Shown here: positions 35,387 through 44,676 of the stretch, piece after piece
Position numbering within the stretch: position 1 is the first letter of the stretch
How the letters are laid out: the number at the start of each line of letters is the position of its first letter
Notes under the pieces: generated by a model
The model's input: the letters and a program-made list of their open reading frames with translations, nothing else
Told to the model about the DNA's origin: nothing
The model's database searches: none
Assembly (NCBI GenBank): GCA_963676235.1
Contig: OY781044.1
Span: 682,001 to 746,000, forward strand
Length of the DNA: 64,000 nt
From: JALNYB01 sp963676235
Lineage (GTDB): Archaea; Thermoplasmatota; Thermoplasmata; Methanomassiliicoccales; Methanomethylophilaceae
Direction of reading: 5' to 3'
Program-made: the position numbers and the translations under genes

Positions 35387-36445
35387 ATGATGTTTAGGCG
35401 CAACGGAAAAAAAGGCAACTATGCATATACCGTCGCAAGGGTAAAGGCCAAAAAATCACTCCTGATGAAGGAAGAGGATTACAGCAAAATGATGATGATG
35501 ACCGTACCGGAGATGTCTCGTTATATTAGCGAGACAGGCTATCAGAAAGAGATGGTCGACCTCGCAGTGAGGAGCTCGGGTCTGGATCTTCTGGAGCACG
35601 CCACGTACACAAATATGGCAAAGGTGTTCAGTACAATCCTCGAAGCATCAGAAGGAGAGCTTAATGACATGCTTTCGGCATATCTCGCAAAGTGGGATAT
35701 CTGGAATATGAAGGTCATACTCCGCGGCAAGTCATACGGACTTGATGCCAATGGAATCAAGGAAGACCTTGTTCCAGCTGGCAGTCTCAGCGCCGAATCT
35801 TTGGATAAGCTCATTGCAATCGATTCACAAGAAGACATAATCGCAGCCTTTGGAAAAATGGCACATGTAATCTTCACTCCTGAAGTACTCGCAGCTCAAA
35901 AAGCAGGCGTTAATCTCGAGGAGATCGAAGATTATCTCGACAAGTTCTATTATACAAGGCTGGTCAACAGTGTCGATACCTCCTCAAGGCCTTCGCTTCT
36001 CTTCCTGAATTTCGTCAGGCAGGAGATAGATCTTGAGAATCTGGAAACAATCCTTAAGTTGAAAGTTGAAGGGATCCGCGGAGATGCTGTATTAAAATAC
36101 ATCATTCCCGAGGGAAAGCACATCGATATGAAACTGGCCACGCAGTTGGCAAATGCAGAGAGTATCGAAGCAATGATCCCCGATCTCGCAGGCCTTGACT
36201 TCTATGAGAATATCAAGGATGCGCTCCCGACAGCCAACAAATCTCTTTTAGGGGTTTTGGCTGGTTTGAAAGGATATGCAATGCAGCAGGCAAAGAAATT
36301 CTCACACCTTTATCCCCTTTCAGTGATACCTGTATTAGATTTCATGATCCATAAGGAGAATGAGGTCGATAATATCAGGATTATCGCAAGGGGCACGGAG
36401 AGCGGATTGAGCAAAGAAGAAATCAAAGCACTACTGGTGATCTAA
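35387..36445 (+). CDS. ahaC: A-type ATP synthase subunit C (central stalk cap)
   Basis: This 352-residue all-helical subunit, homologous to V-ATPase subunit d, connects the rotor to the c ring. Family marks are NYAYTVARVKAKKSLLM at the start, YLAKWDIWNMKVILRGK, and VIPVLDFMIHKENEVDNIRI near the end. ATG 35387 follows GGGTGAG; the frame opens with GTG 35378 and another ATG is at 35390. Its stop shares one base with the ATG of subunit F. Confidence 0.93.
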   Translation: MMFRRNGKKGNYAYTVARVKAKKSLLMKEEDYSKMMMMTVPEMSRYISETGYQKEMVDLAVRSSGLDLLEHATYTNMAKVFSTILEASEGELNDMLSAYLAKWDIWNMKVILRGKSYGLDANGIKEDLVPAGSLSAESLDKLIAIDSQEDIIAAFGKMAHVIFTPEVLAAQKAGVNLEEIEDYLDKFYYTRLVNSVDTSSRPSLLFLNFVRQEIDLENLETILKLKVEGIRGDAVLKYIIPEGKHIDMKLATQLANAESIEAMIPDLAGLDFYENIKDALPTANKSLLGVLAGLKGYAMQQAKKFSHLYPLSVIPVLDFMIHKENEVDNIRIIARGTESGLSKEEIKALLVI

Positions 36446-36750
36446 TGCAGATAGCAGTTATTGGAACAGACGAGTTCGTTCTGGGATTCAGGTTAGCTGG
36501 ACTCAGGCGCGTATTCGTCGCAGATAAGGAAACATACCAGGAAAAAATGGGTGAGGCAATGTCGGATTCGAACATTGGTATCCTCGCTGTCGACGCAAAA
36601 GACCTGGATTTCCTTCCAACAAATGTTAGGACAAAGTATCTGGATTCTATCCAGCCTGTTGTCGTACCTGTAGGTGGAGATGAAAGCGACCTTCGTGAGA
36701 AGGTTAAAAGAGCAATTGGCGTTGATTTATACAAAACAGAGGATGAATGA
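36445..36750 (+). CDS. ahaF: A-type ATP synthase subunit F
   Basis: This 101-residue central-stalk regulatory subunit has a Rossmann-like fold: IAVIGTDEFVLGFRLAGLRR at the start, GILAVDAKDLDFLP, and PVVVPVGGDESDLREKVKRAIG at the end. It sits between C and A, the order seen in most archaeal operons, and touches subunit A (stop TGA directly before the next ATG). Confidence 0.93.
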   Translation: MQIAVIGTDEFVLGFRLAGLRRVFVADKETYQEKMGEAMSDSNIGILAVDAKDLDFLPTNVRTKYLDSIQPVVVPVGGDESDLREKVKRAIGVDLYKTEDE

Positions 36751-38481
36751 ATGAGCACTGAAGGTGTAATTTACAGAGTTGCGGGTCCAGTAGTGACCGC
36801 CAAAGGAATCTCACCCAAAATGTACGATGTCGTACACGTTGGAACAGAGAAACTGATGGGTGAAGTCATTAAGATCGTCGGCGACTATTCTATCATCCAG
36901 GTTTACGAGAATACATCCGGTATCAAACCCGGAGAACCGGTATCAAACACAGGGTTACCTCTCGTTGTAGAACTCGGACCAGGACTTCTGACATCAGTTT
37001 ATGATGGAATTCAGAGGCCACTCCCAGTACTTAGGGACAAAATGGGGGATTACATCTTCCGTGGAGTTACCGCACCTGGACTTGACAGAAAAAAGAAATG
37101 GGATTTCACTCCCATTGTTAAGAAAGGCGATGAAGTTGAGGCAGGACAGGTACTCGGTACCGTCATGGAAGGAACCATGCTCCACAAGATCATGGTACCA
37201 ATCTCGATAAAGAAAGGAAAAATCGATTCGATATCGGCTGGTATGTTCACAGTTGAAGATACTATTGCAGAGATTGATGGCGTAAAAGTCATGATGATGC
37301 AGAAATGGCCGGTCCGTGTACCAAGACCAGTTTCTGAGAAATATCAGCCTGATGTGCCGTTGATCACAGGACTCAGGGTTCTGGATACTATGTTCCCGCT
37401 CGCAAAAGGCGGAGCAGCAGCAATCCCCGGTGCATTCGGTACCGGAAAGACAGTTACCCAGCAGTCTCTTGCAAAGTATTCTGATGCACAGATCGTCGTA
37501 TATATTGGATGTGGTGAAAGAGGAAACGAGATGACAGAGGTTCTTACAGAATTCCCTGAACTCGTAGATCCTAAGACCGGACAGTCACTTATGAACAGGA
37601 CCGTTCTTATCGCAAACACATCCAACATGCCTGTAGCAGCTAGAGAAGCTTCGGTTTATACCGGAATGACAATCGCTGAGTACTTCAGGGATATGGGATA
37701 CGATGTAGCGCTCATGGCAGATTCCACTTCAAGGTGGGCAGAGGCCATGCGTGAGATCTCATCTAGGTTGGAAGAGATGCCCGGAGAAGAAGGATATCCA
37801 GCATATTTGTCAGGACGTCTTTCGGAATTCTACGAGCGTGCCTGCCGTGCAAAATCACTTTGCGGTGAAGATGGATCTATTTCAGTTATCGGTGCAGTTT
37901 CGCCTCCTGGTGGAGATCTATCTGAACCTGTTACTCAGAACACTCTGCGTATCGTTCGTGTCTTCTGGGCACTGGATACAAAACTCAGAGAGAGAAGACA
38001 TTTCCCGACCATCAACTGGTTGACGTCGTATACAATGTACAACAAACAGCTCGAGGGATGGTATAAAAAGAATGTTGCAGAGGATTTCCCACAGCTCAAA
38101 TCATGGGCCATGCAGGTCTTGCAGAAAGAGTCTGAACTTCAAGAAATCGTGCAGATGGTCGGTTCCGATTCATTGCCCGATGAACAGAAGATCACACTCG
38201 AAGTTGCAAAGATGATCCGTGAGATCTACTTGCAGCAGAACGCATACCACCCTGTAGATTGTTATTGCCCCATTGCGAGACAGTACGTCATGATGAAACT
38301 CATCAAGAAGTACTCGGATCTTGCAGAAAAGGCACTCAAAGCAGGCATTTCAGTTGAAAAGATCGCATATGTTCCAGTAAGGCAGAGATTCAATCAGGCC
38401 AAATACGAAGAAAATATCGATTCTGAACTAGAAGCGGTTGGAAAGGACATGGACACACAGTTCGCAGCATTGGGAGTGTAA
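36751..38481 (+). CDS. atpA: A-type ATP synthase catalytic subunit A
   Basis: This is the nucleotide-hydrolysing or -synthesising subunit. It shows the P-loop GAFGTGKT (227-234), Walker [15 protein letters not shown], the A-subunit-specific non-homologous insert (about 115-190) and the [16 protein letters not shown] lead-in. At 576 residues and without an intein (which interrupts this gene in some archaea) it is standard. Subunit B follows after 4 bp. Confidence 0.97.
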   Translation: MSTEGVIYRVAGPVVTAKGISPKMYDVVHVGTEKLMGEVIKIVGDYSIIQVYENTSGIKPGEPVSNTGLPLVVELGPGLLTSVYDGIQRPLPVLRDKMGDYIFRGVTAPGLDRKKKWDFTPIVKKGDEVEAGQVLGTVMEGTMLHKIMVPISIKKGKIDSISAGMFTVEDTIAEIDGVKVMMMQKWPVRVPRPVSEKYQPDVPLITGLRVLDTMFPLAKGGAAAIPGAFGTGKTVTQQSLAKYSDAQIVVYIGCGERGNEMTEVLTEFPELVDPKTGQSLMNRTVLIANTSNMPVAAREASVYTGMTIAEYFRDMGYDVALMADSTSRWAEAMREISSRLEEMPGEEGYPAYLSGRLSEFYERACRAKSLCGEDGSISVIGAVSPPGGDLSEPVTQNTLRIVRVFWALDTKLRERRHFPTINWLTSYTMYNKQLEGWYKKNVAEDFPQLKSWAMQVLQKESELQEIVQMVGSDSLPDEQKITLEVAKMIREIYLQQNAYHPVDCYCPIARQYVMMKLIKKYSDLAEKALKAGISVEKIAYVPVRQRFNQAKYEENIDSELEAVGKDMDTQFAALGV

Positions 38482-38485
38482 GACA

Positions 38486-39868
38486 ATGGCAAACGTTAAA
38501 GTATCCAAAGAATACAAGACGATTTCACAGATCGCAGGACCTCTGGTCTTCGTAAAGAAGACAGATCCCGTAGGATATCAGGAAATGGTCAATGTAAGAT
38601 TGTCCGACGGATCTATGAAGAGAGGACAGGTCCTTGATTCATCAGAGGATTTAGTCGTCGTTCAGATCTTCGAAGGTACAACCGGTATCGACAGAGCAGC
38701 ATCCGTACGTTTCCTCGGTGAGACAATGAAGATGCCTGTTTCCAAAGATATGCTTGGAAGGGTCCTATCTGGTGCAGGAGAACCTCTAGATGGAGGATCT
38801 AAAATAATTCCAGAGAAGGAACTTGACATCGAAGGAGCAGCTATCAATCCATGGGCAAGAGACAGCCCTGCTGATTTCATTCAGACAGGAATCTCGACCA
38901 TCGATGGAATGAACACACTTGTCAGGGGACAGAAGTTACCTATCTTCTCGGCATCCGGACTTCCTCACAATGAGATCGCTTTGCAGATCGCAAGACAGGC
39001 AAAGGTAATCGGAGAGAATGAAGAGTTCGCGGTAGTGTTCATCGCCATGGGTATCACGAACGAAGAGAAGCAGATGTTCATGACAGAGTTTGAAAGAACC
39101 GGTGCATTGAAGAATGCGGTGGTTTTCCTTAACCTTGCAGATGACCCTGCTGTCGAACGTATCGTTACACCTCGTCTCGGACTTACAACAGCGGAGTATA
39201 TGGCTTTCGATCTCGGAATGCAGGTTCTGGTCATTATGACCGATGTCACCAATTATTGTGAGGCATTGCGTCAGGTCGGAGCAGCAAGAGAAGAGGTTCC
39301 CGGAAGGCGTGGCTACCCTGGTTACATGTATACCGATCTGGCACAGCTCTACGAGCGTGCTGGAAAGATCAAGGATAAGAAAGGTTCGATCACACAGATC
39401 CCCATCCTTTCGATGCCTGGTGACGATATCACACATCCGATCCCTGATCTATCAGGATATATCACCGAGGGTCAGATCGTTCTGTCAAGAGAACTTCACA
39501 GAAGCGGTATATACCCGCCGGTTAACGTATCTTCGTCACTCAGCCGTTTGATGAACTCCGGTATCGGAAAAGGAAAGACCCGTGACGATCATAAAGCAGT
39601 CTCCGATCAGATGTATGCTGCATACGCAGAAGGTAAGGACCTTCGTGGATTGGTAGCAATCGTCGGTAAGGATTCATTGTCTGCAAAAGACAGGAAACTC
39701 TTGGACTTTGCAGATCTTTTCGAGGACCGCATAGTTCGTCAGGGAGTCGATGAAGACCGTACAATCGAGGATACTCTCAATATCGCTTGGGATATCCTGA
39801 AAGAACTCGATGTTGATCAGTTGAACAGGATCGACCGTAAGTACATCGAGAAATATCTCAAGAAGTGA
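38486..39868 (+). CDS. atpB: A-type ATP synthase regulatory subunit B
   Basis: This 460-residue non-catalytic partner of A in the head lacks a true P-loop, as expected: the corresponding region reads [12 protein letters not shown]. It has the B-subunit marks [35 protein letters not shown] and [15 protein letters not shown] chose ATG 38486 ([20 protein letters not shown]), 4 bp after the subunit A stop; a longer frame runs back into subunit A and is not conserved. Confidence 0.97.
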   Translation: MANVKVSKEYKTISQIAGPLVFVKKTDPVGYQEMVNVRLSDGSMKRGQVLDSSEDLVVVQIFEGTTGIDRAASVRFLGETMKMPVSKDMLGRVLSGAGEPLDGGSKIIPEKELDIEGAAINPWARDSPADFIQTGISTIDGMNTLVRGQKLPIFSASGLPHNEIALQIARQAKVIGENEEFAVVFIAMGITNEEKQMFMTEFERTGALKNAVVFLNLADDPAVERIVTPRLGLTTAEYMAFDLGMQVLVIMTDVTNYCEALRQVGAAREEVPGRRGYPGYMYTDLAQLYERAGKIKDKKGSITQIPILSMPGDDITHPIPDLSGYITEGQIVLSRELHRSGIYPPVNVSSSLSRLMNSGIGKGKTRDDHKAVSDQMYAAYAEGKDLRGLVAIVGKDSLSAKDRKLLDFADLFEDRIVRQGVDEDRTIEDTLNIAWDILKELDVDQLNRIDRKYIEKYLKK

Positions 39869-39873
39869 GTCTA

Positions 39874-40512
39874 ATGGCCAGCCACGAGATTACCCCGACC
39901 CGTTCCGTTCTGATGGAACTCAAAAAGAAGATCAAGTTATCTCAGAGTGGATACAAGATCATGAAGATGAAGAGAGACGGTCTCATCATCGAGTTCTTCG
40001 AAGTATTGGAAAAGGCGAGGAAGATGCGCGCAGGAGTACTATCCGATTACGAGACAGCAATGAGGAAGATTACCGTTGCTCGTGCAGTAGAAGGAGATAT
40101 CGCTGTAAAAAGCGCTGCGTACGCTCTCAAGGCAGACCCACAGGTCAAATTAGGCAGTAAAAGCATCATGGGAATGATGGTGCCGAAGGTTGAGATCGCG
40201 GAATCGCTCCACACCAATATCACTGAAAAGGGATATGGTGTGATCTCAACATCAACACTTATCGAGGAGGCTGCAGCAGCCTTTGAGAAACTTCTTGATA
40301 CTTTAGTCCGTGCGGCTGAGATCGAGACAACCATGAAAAAACTGCTTGATGAGATCGAGAGGACCAAGAGAAGGGTAAATGCTCTTGAATTCAAGATCAT
40401 TCCCGAACTCAAGGATTCCGAGAGGTTCGTTAAATTCCGTCTTGAAGAGATGGAAAGAGAGAACACCACTCGTCTCAAGCATCTGAAGAAGAAAGGAGAG
40501 GCCGCAGAGTGA
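39874..40512 (+). CDS. ahaD: A-type ATP synthase subunit D (central shaft)
   Basis: This 212-residue subunit is the long antiparallel coiled coil that forms the rotating shaft. The start ITPTRSVLMELKKKIKLSQ is the family mark, and the C-terminal helix includes RTKRRVNALEFKIIPELK. I chose ATG 39874; an in-frame GTG at 39865 overlaps the subunit B stop. The stop overlaps the GTG of the small membrane protein that follows. Confidence 0.95.
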   Translation: MASHEITPTRSVLMELKKKIKLSQSGYKIMKMKRDGLIIEFFEVLEKARKMRAGVLSDYETAMRKITVARAVEGDIAVKSAAYALKADPQVKLGSKSIMGMMVPKVEIAESLHTNITEKGYGVISTSTLIEEAAAAFEKLLDTLVRAAEIETTMKKLLDEIERTKRRVNALEFKIIPELKDSERFVKFRLEEMERENTTRLKHLKKKGEAAE

Positions 40513-40655
40513 AGTCATTCGAAGAACGCTGGAATTCGATTAAAAGTGATCCTAAAAAGATTAAAAAGCTTTTTATGACCATTTGGATCATAGCGTATTC
40601 GATGCTCATACTGGGCTTTGTCCTGATCCTCTGGGTCTTACTATTCTCGAGATAA
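40509..40655 (+). CDS. 48-residue membrane protein ending the ATPase operon (AhaG-like position)
   Basis: The GTG at 40509 overlaps the subunit D stop (GTGA), and the frame ends in TAA. The product has a basic, soluble start (FEERWNSIKSDPKKIKKLF) and one long membrane helix (MTIWIIAYSMLILGFVLILW) with a short tail FSR. Translational coupling to ahaD argues that it is real and cotranscribed. Methanosarcina operons also end with a small gene, ahaG, of unclear role; homology here is not demonstrated. Confidence 0.65.
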   Translation: MKSFEERWNSIKSDPKKIKKLFMTIWIIAYSMLILGFVLILWVLLFSR

Positions 40656-40914
40656 AACAAACCATTTAAATCAAATTTCTTTTTCATTCTTTTCTACAAG
40701 AAAATTTATAGTTCGTAAATACTCAGACCTTGTTGTTCAGATTCAATCTAACAGTAAGTGTTATTTTTCAGAAGATGCCTCATTATCCTTGATTAAACAT
40801 TAAAGTAGAATGGGTAAAACGGAAATTTTGAATTATGTGAAAATATCAATGATAGGTTTCGGAATCTTAGATCTTTGAATAAGGGTGTCATAAATTAGGA
40901 TTCAGATTTTCATA

Positions 40915-41160
40915 TCACAATCGTTCTTTGTCGTAATGTATACAATGGATGAACATGGCAATACTCAGAATGACCATGATTACTCCCAGTAGTGGCATAA
41001 ATGTCATCATACTGAAATCCACTACAGGCAACGATGTCATCCACATAGTGCTGAATGAAGAACCCGAGTCTATCATCCAGTATATGGCACTCAATAAGTA
41101 TGTCATTAAGCCACCGATGAACAATACGAATGAGGTCTTCAACTCGTCTTCATGATTCAT
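40915..41160 (-). CDS. Small two-helix membrane protein
   Basis: This 81-residue protein starts at ATG 41160 (MNHEDELKTSFVLFIGG), which overlaps the end of the upstream secreted-protein gene by 11 bp. It has two membrane helices (TSFVLFIGGLMTYLLSAIYW and LLGVIMVILSIAMFIHCI) separated by a Ser/Met-rich loop. I do not recognise a family. The overlap suggests an operon with the upstream gene and possibly a joint membrane function. The 259 bp between it and the ATPase operon show no gene. Confidence 0.6.
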   Translation of the reverse strand: MNHEDELKTSFVLFIGGLMTYLLSAIYWMIDSGSSFSTMWMTSLPVVDFSMMTFMPLLGVIMVILSIAMFIHCIHYDKERL

Positions 41161-41704
41161 AGTGTCCCTCGTATACGTAACTGCTGCTATGGTAATCATA
41201 GAAAGAATCCATCCCGGTTTTCAGATTATCGTCTTCTGTTGCATTCAAAGCTGAAATCTGATCAATAGATGTAATATAATCTGTCCAAGCGATTGTTCTT
41301 TGAATTGCTTCTTGATCGGAGTCGCATTGTACGCCGTAACATTTGGTGTTGTTTCCTATAATACAGACGGATGTCATTATCGCTGTGTCAGAATAGGAAA
41401 TTGAGAGGTCGGTCTGATTCCAATCTATGCTGGTTCTATATAGCGTAACAATATAGCCGTTATCCACAAGACCGCTGATAATTATAGGAGCCTCAGTAAC
41501 ATTGTCATTGATCCAACCGTCTGATATAATAACAAGATCTTTTTTTTCGGACTGAGTGCTTATTTCAGATGTGCTGGAGGTGTTTGCTGTCAGTTGTTCT
41601 ATCAGATAATCTGCTGAACAGTCGTTTCCGAGTACATAAATGTTATAATTCTTGTCTGGCCGTTCAATCACATGACATGCTATTTCCATATCTAGTGTAG
41701 GCAT
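41150..41704 (-). CDS. Unknown secreted or anchored protein; N-terminus uncertain
   Basis: The shown frame gives 184 residues from ATG 41704, with an alpha/beta core (LVIISDGWINDNVTEAPIII, GYIVTLYRTSIDW, TAIMTSVCIIGNNTKCYGVQ). No family recognised. The same frame stays open for another 58 codons upstream (to 41878) and there encodes a perfect signal-anchor (TQIIAFFIVCTFVVVGINVV) followed by an Asn/Ser/Thr-rich stretch. No ATG, GTG or TTG starts that extension. Either the gene uses an unusual start (ATA/ATT), or a small mutation removed the start. It is cotranscribed with the two-helix protein. Confidence 0.55.
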   Translation of the reverse strand: MPTLDMEIACHVIERPDKNYNIYVLGNDCSADYLIEQLTANTSSTSEISTQSEKKDLVIISDGWINDNVTEAPIIISGLVDNGYIVTLYRTSIDWNQTDLSISYSDTAIMTSVCIIGNNTKCYGVQCDSDQEAIQRTIAWTDYITSIDQISALNATEDDNLKTGMDSFYDYHSSSYVYEGHYES

Positions 41705-42007
41705 GGTAAGTTCGGTCTCATTGACCGTTCCTTGTGATGTCGTGTCTGTGCCAATAACAGTTTCACTGCTGTTATTTGCAACTACATTAATTCCGACAAC
41801 GACGAATGTGCATACAATAAAAAATGCAATTATTTGTGTTGATTTGATGTTTATGCCTTCAAATATAACAACCGAGGTCTAACTATTTACGAGTTTACTT
41901 TTAGGTCAGAACGATGCGATAGGGAAGTGATTATATTTTGAAATTTGCTGTTAGTGTATTTTACAATCAATGTTGTAGTGATCTAATAATTCGATTTATA
42001 AAAAGGT

Positions 42008-43441
42008 TCAATTATTGAAATTCTTCATAGTCATTTTTCCGGTACCTAGGTGTACAATGGGCATTATTGCTGGGTCTGGATTGAAGTTGTGCATCTTCTG
42101 ATATTCGGTCTGTCCTTGCCAAGCGGATGCATTGATCATTTTAATGCCTCTGTATACGCCGGTTCCTGCCCCATGTACGTGACCGGATACGAAAATATCA
42201 GGGATATTCTCCATGACTAGGTAGTCTTTCTTTTCAGGTGCTAAGGCGGTTTTCTGACCATACATCGGAGCGAGATGGCGTCTCTTAAGCATCTCTTCCA
42301 TGACCTTTATAGGATCATCATATGTGAGTTGCTGAACTCCAGAAATCCAATCATCGATGCTTTTTCCATGATATGACAGTAAAGTTCTTCCTTCGACTTT
42401 GATGTTTATTGGGTTACTAACCATCATGATGTTGGAATCGAAGCTCTTAGTGAATACTTCATTCAGAGCGGGTTGTGGTTCTGCTAGACGTACGGCATCG
42501 TGATTTCCTGGGTGAATCACTATCTGTATGTGGTCAGGTATTTCTTTTAGATAGTTTGCCAGCGTTTCGTACTGCTTGTAAATATCAAGGATATCTAATT
42601 CTTCTTCCTGTCCAGGGAAGATGCCTATGCCATCGACTATGTCTCCAGGGAATACAAGATAATCAATGTCCGAGTCATATGCATTGGTTTTCAGCCACTG
42701 TATCATTTTTTCCCAATTGTTCTTAAGGAAAGTGTAGCTTCCAACATGAACATCAGAAAGGAATGCTACGGATGATACGGAATCAGACGCAATCCAATTA
42801 TTGTTCTTTGGAATGTCAGGTCTGAATATTTCATCAGCAATAAAAAGGTCTCCTTTCGAAGTGGATTTGCCCGATACACCTATGACTTCGTCAGTAACGA
42901 AGATTTCTTTGATGTTTGGTGAATCTTTCGATATGAGTACAGTGCACATTCCAGTATCGTCTTCTAATTTAAGGATAACATGACCGTTCTTTGTGTCTTT
43001 TTTTTCATAGATCATGCCAACGATCTTTGTCTCTCTTCCCAAACGAATAGCTTTCTCAATAGGCATAGCATGTCCGAAATCTCTGCGATTTTCTATTAGT
43101 TTTTTAAGAGCATAGAATCTGCTTTTGAAAAAATTAGCAAAATCATTGATTTTGCCTTCACATGTAGATTCTCCTGTGACGTCTGTTCCAGGCACTATCT
43201 TCAAATCAAGATTTTTTTTATTTTTAGGCGCGATCGTCTTAGGACATTCAAATAGGATTTTATCTCCTGCAATGCAATCCATGATGTCTTTTTTGTCAAC
43301 GAACATAGAATTTGCAGAGATTGTTGTAAGAACAGTATTTATGAATTCCATCGGGTGTGAGTTGGAAAGTACCATTTCCAATGCATCGGGCGAAAGAAAG
43401 ATCTTCTTCTGCGCTGCTGCACTAAGTACTTCCGATCTCAT
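42008..43441 (-). CDS. polB (DP1): DNA polymerase D small subunit DP1
   Basis: This is the 3'-5' exonuclease subunit of the archaeal replicative polymerase PolD. The calcineurin-like phosphoesterase part holds all metal motifs: SDVHVGS, PGDIVDG, PGNHDAVR and SGHVHGAG. An OB-fold lies before it (about 120-210), and an N-terminal helical domain at about 1-45. The length of 477 residues is normal. The large subunit DP2 is not in the window. It diverges from the RNA-binding protein gene with an 87-bp spacer. Confidence 0.96.
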   Translation of the reverse strand: MRSEVLSAAAQKKIFLSPDALEMVLSNSHPMEFINTVLTTISANSMFVDKKDIMDCIAGDKILFECPKTIAPKNKKNLDLKIVPGTDVTGESTCEGKINDFANFFKSRFYALKKLIENRRDFGHAMPIEKAIRLGRETKIVGMIYEKKDTKNGHVILKLEDDTGMCTVLISKDSPNIKEIFVTDEVIGVSGKSTSKGDLFIADEIFRPDIPKNNNWIASDSVSSVAFLSDVHVGSYTFLKNNWEKMIQWLKTNAYDSDIDYLVFPGDIVDGIGIFPGQEEELDILDIYKQYETLANYLKEIPDHIQIVIHPGNHDAVRLAEPQPALNEVFTKSFDSNIMMVSNPINIKVEGRTLLSYHGKSIDDWISGVQQLTYDDPIKVMEEMLKRRHLAPMYGQKTALAPEKKDYLVMENIPDIFVSGHVHGAGTGVYRGIKMINASAWQGQTEYQKMHNFNPDPAIMPIVHLGTGKMTMKNFNN

Positions 43442-43528
43442 GTGTCTCCGATAACAGTCAACAGTAAAAAACCTTTTAGGGGTTTATAGCGCGGAGTGTT
43501 AAATACCAACATAACATCACAAAAATCC

Positions 43529-43915
43529 ATGGTAACTGTGAACATCTCATGCCCGGTATTTCCCAGTGAGGATTCAGAAAAGGTAAAAGCTGCGATACTC
43601 AATATTTTTCCAAAAGCTGTATTGGAAGAAGTAGACTCGGTCTTCAGCGGATCTGCGGATATTGTCAATTTTTCTAATCTCATAAGGAAACAAGAGATAT
43701 TAGATAGCACGAGAAGCGTTATGCGCAAAGGCATATGTAGCCATAAAACGACCATTTATCTGAATAAACAGGTAGCTACTGTAGGTAAAATATCATTCAC
43801 AGAAGAACGCACAATATTGGGTACAATAACGGTTACGATAGGTGACGAGGACATAGATGGATTGATAGATAGGGTGGCACCACAGACAGTAGATGGAAGG
43901 GAGGTCAGGATATGA
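43529..43915 (+). CDS. Predicted RNA-binding protein of the DUF54/COG1325 family
   Basis: This 128-residue protein begins MVTVNISCPVFPSEDSEKV and contains IRKQEILDSTRSVM and YLNKQVATVGKISF. That pattern is found in COG1325, archaeal RNA-binding proteins once predicted to work with the exosome. I chose ATG 43529, where the conserved domain begins; the open frame extends 11 codons upstream. Its end overlaps the TIM-barrel gene by 4 bp (ATGA), so the two are coupled. Confidence 0.8.
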   Translation: MVTVNISCPVFPSEDSEKVKAAILNIFPKAVLEEVDSVFSGSADIVNFSNLIRKQEILDSTRSVMRKGICSHKTTIYLNKQVATVGKISFTEERTILGTITVTIGDEDIDGLIDRVAPQTVDGREVRI

Positions 43916-44676
43916 TAGGGGTATCTTGTCCGGATTTTTGTTCACATAATTTCGTGGAGATCTGGAATATGGTCTCTGAGAATTTCAAGCACTGGGAGAT
44001 ATTTTCCGAAGCCAATCATGCATTACCTGCGAATACAGGATTGTTCTTGGGATTCAGGGATGATCACAAGGATATGACTTATTCTATTCACGCTCCCATT
44101 GCAGATATAAATATCGCATCATTAAATGAGAGGATCAGAGAAGCTTCTTTCATGGAGATATATTCTACGATAGAAAGTGCGAAAGAGATGGGCATTAGAA
44201 CAATCACAATTCATCCAGGCATATATTCGCTTGCGGTCGGAGGAATGAAAGAGCGTTCTATTGCAAATGCTAAGCTCGCACTCAAAATGTTGGCACACTC
44301 TGCAAGATCGGTTGGAGACATTACCCTGGCGGTCGAGAACATGCCTTCTTTCCCCATTATGATGGGACAAACACCTGATGAATTGGGGGAGCTTGTTGAT
44401 GGAACGGATCTCAGTATATGTTTTGATATTGGACATGCTAATACCATGAATTGCATCAACGAGTTCATCGACAGATTCAAAGACAGACTTGCTAACGTCC
44501 ACATTCATGACAATATGGGTGACAGGGATGCCCATTTGGGCCTCGGTGAAGGTAATATAGATTTTGAGGCTGTAATATCCAAACTCAAGGGATATACTGG
44601 GAATTATATTATCGAAGCTAAAAGTCTGGAATCTGCGATAAGGTCAAAGGTAGTTCTGGAAAAGCTTTTGAATTGA
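43912..44676 (+). CDS. Sugar phosphate isomerase/endonuclease IV-like TIM-barrel protein
   Basis: This 254-residue xylose isomerase-like TIM barrel shows metal-binding positions in SIHAPIAD, TIHPGIYS, VENMPSFP, CFDIGHAN, HIHDNMGDRD and the terminal IIEAKS. It is a second member of the superfamily of the amber-containing protein at the start of the window, with a complete frame and no TAG. Family members range from sugar isomerases to AP endonucleases, so its activity is uncertain. It is coupled to the RNA-binding protein and its stop abuts that of the convergent CPBP gene. Confidence 0.85.
   Translation: MIGVSCPDFCSHNFVEIWNMVSENFKHWEIFSEANHALPANTGLFLGFRDDHKDMTYSIHAPIADINIASLNERIREASFMEIYSTIESAKEMGIRTITIHPGIYSLAVGGMKERSIANAKLALKMLAHSARSVGDITLAVENMPSFPIMMGQTPDELGELVDGTDLSICFDIGHANTMNCINEFIDRFKDRLANVHIHDNMGDRDAHLGLGEGNIDFEAVISKLKGYTGNYIIEAKSLESAIRSKVVLEKLLN

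Noticed and set aside
36751..38481. An intein in the ATPase A subunit or in MCM
   Set aside because: Both proteins have standard length and uninterrupted active-site motifs.
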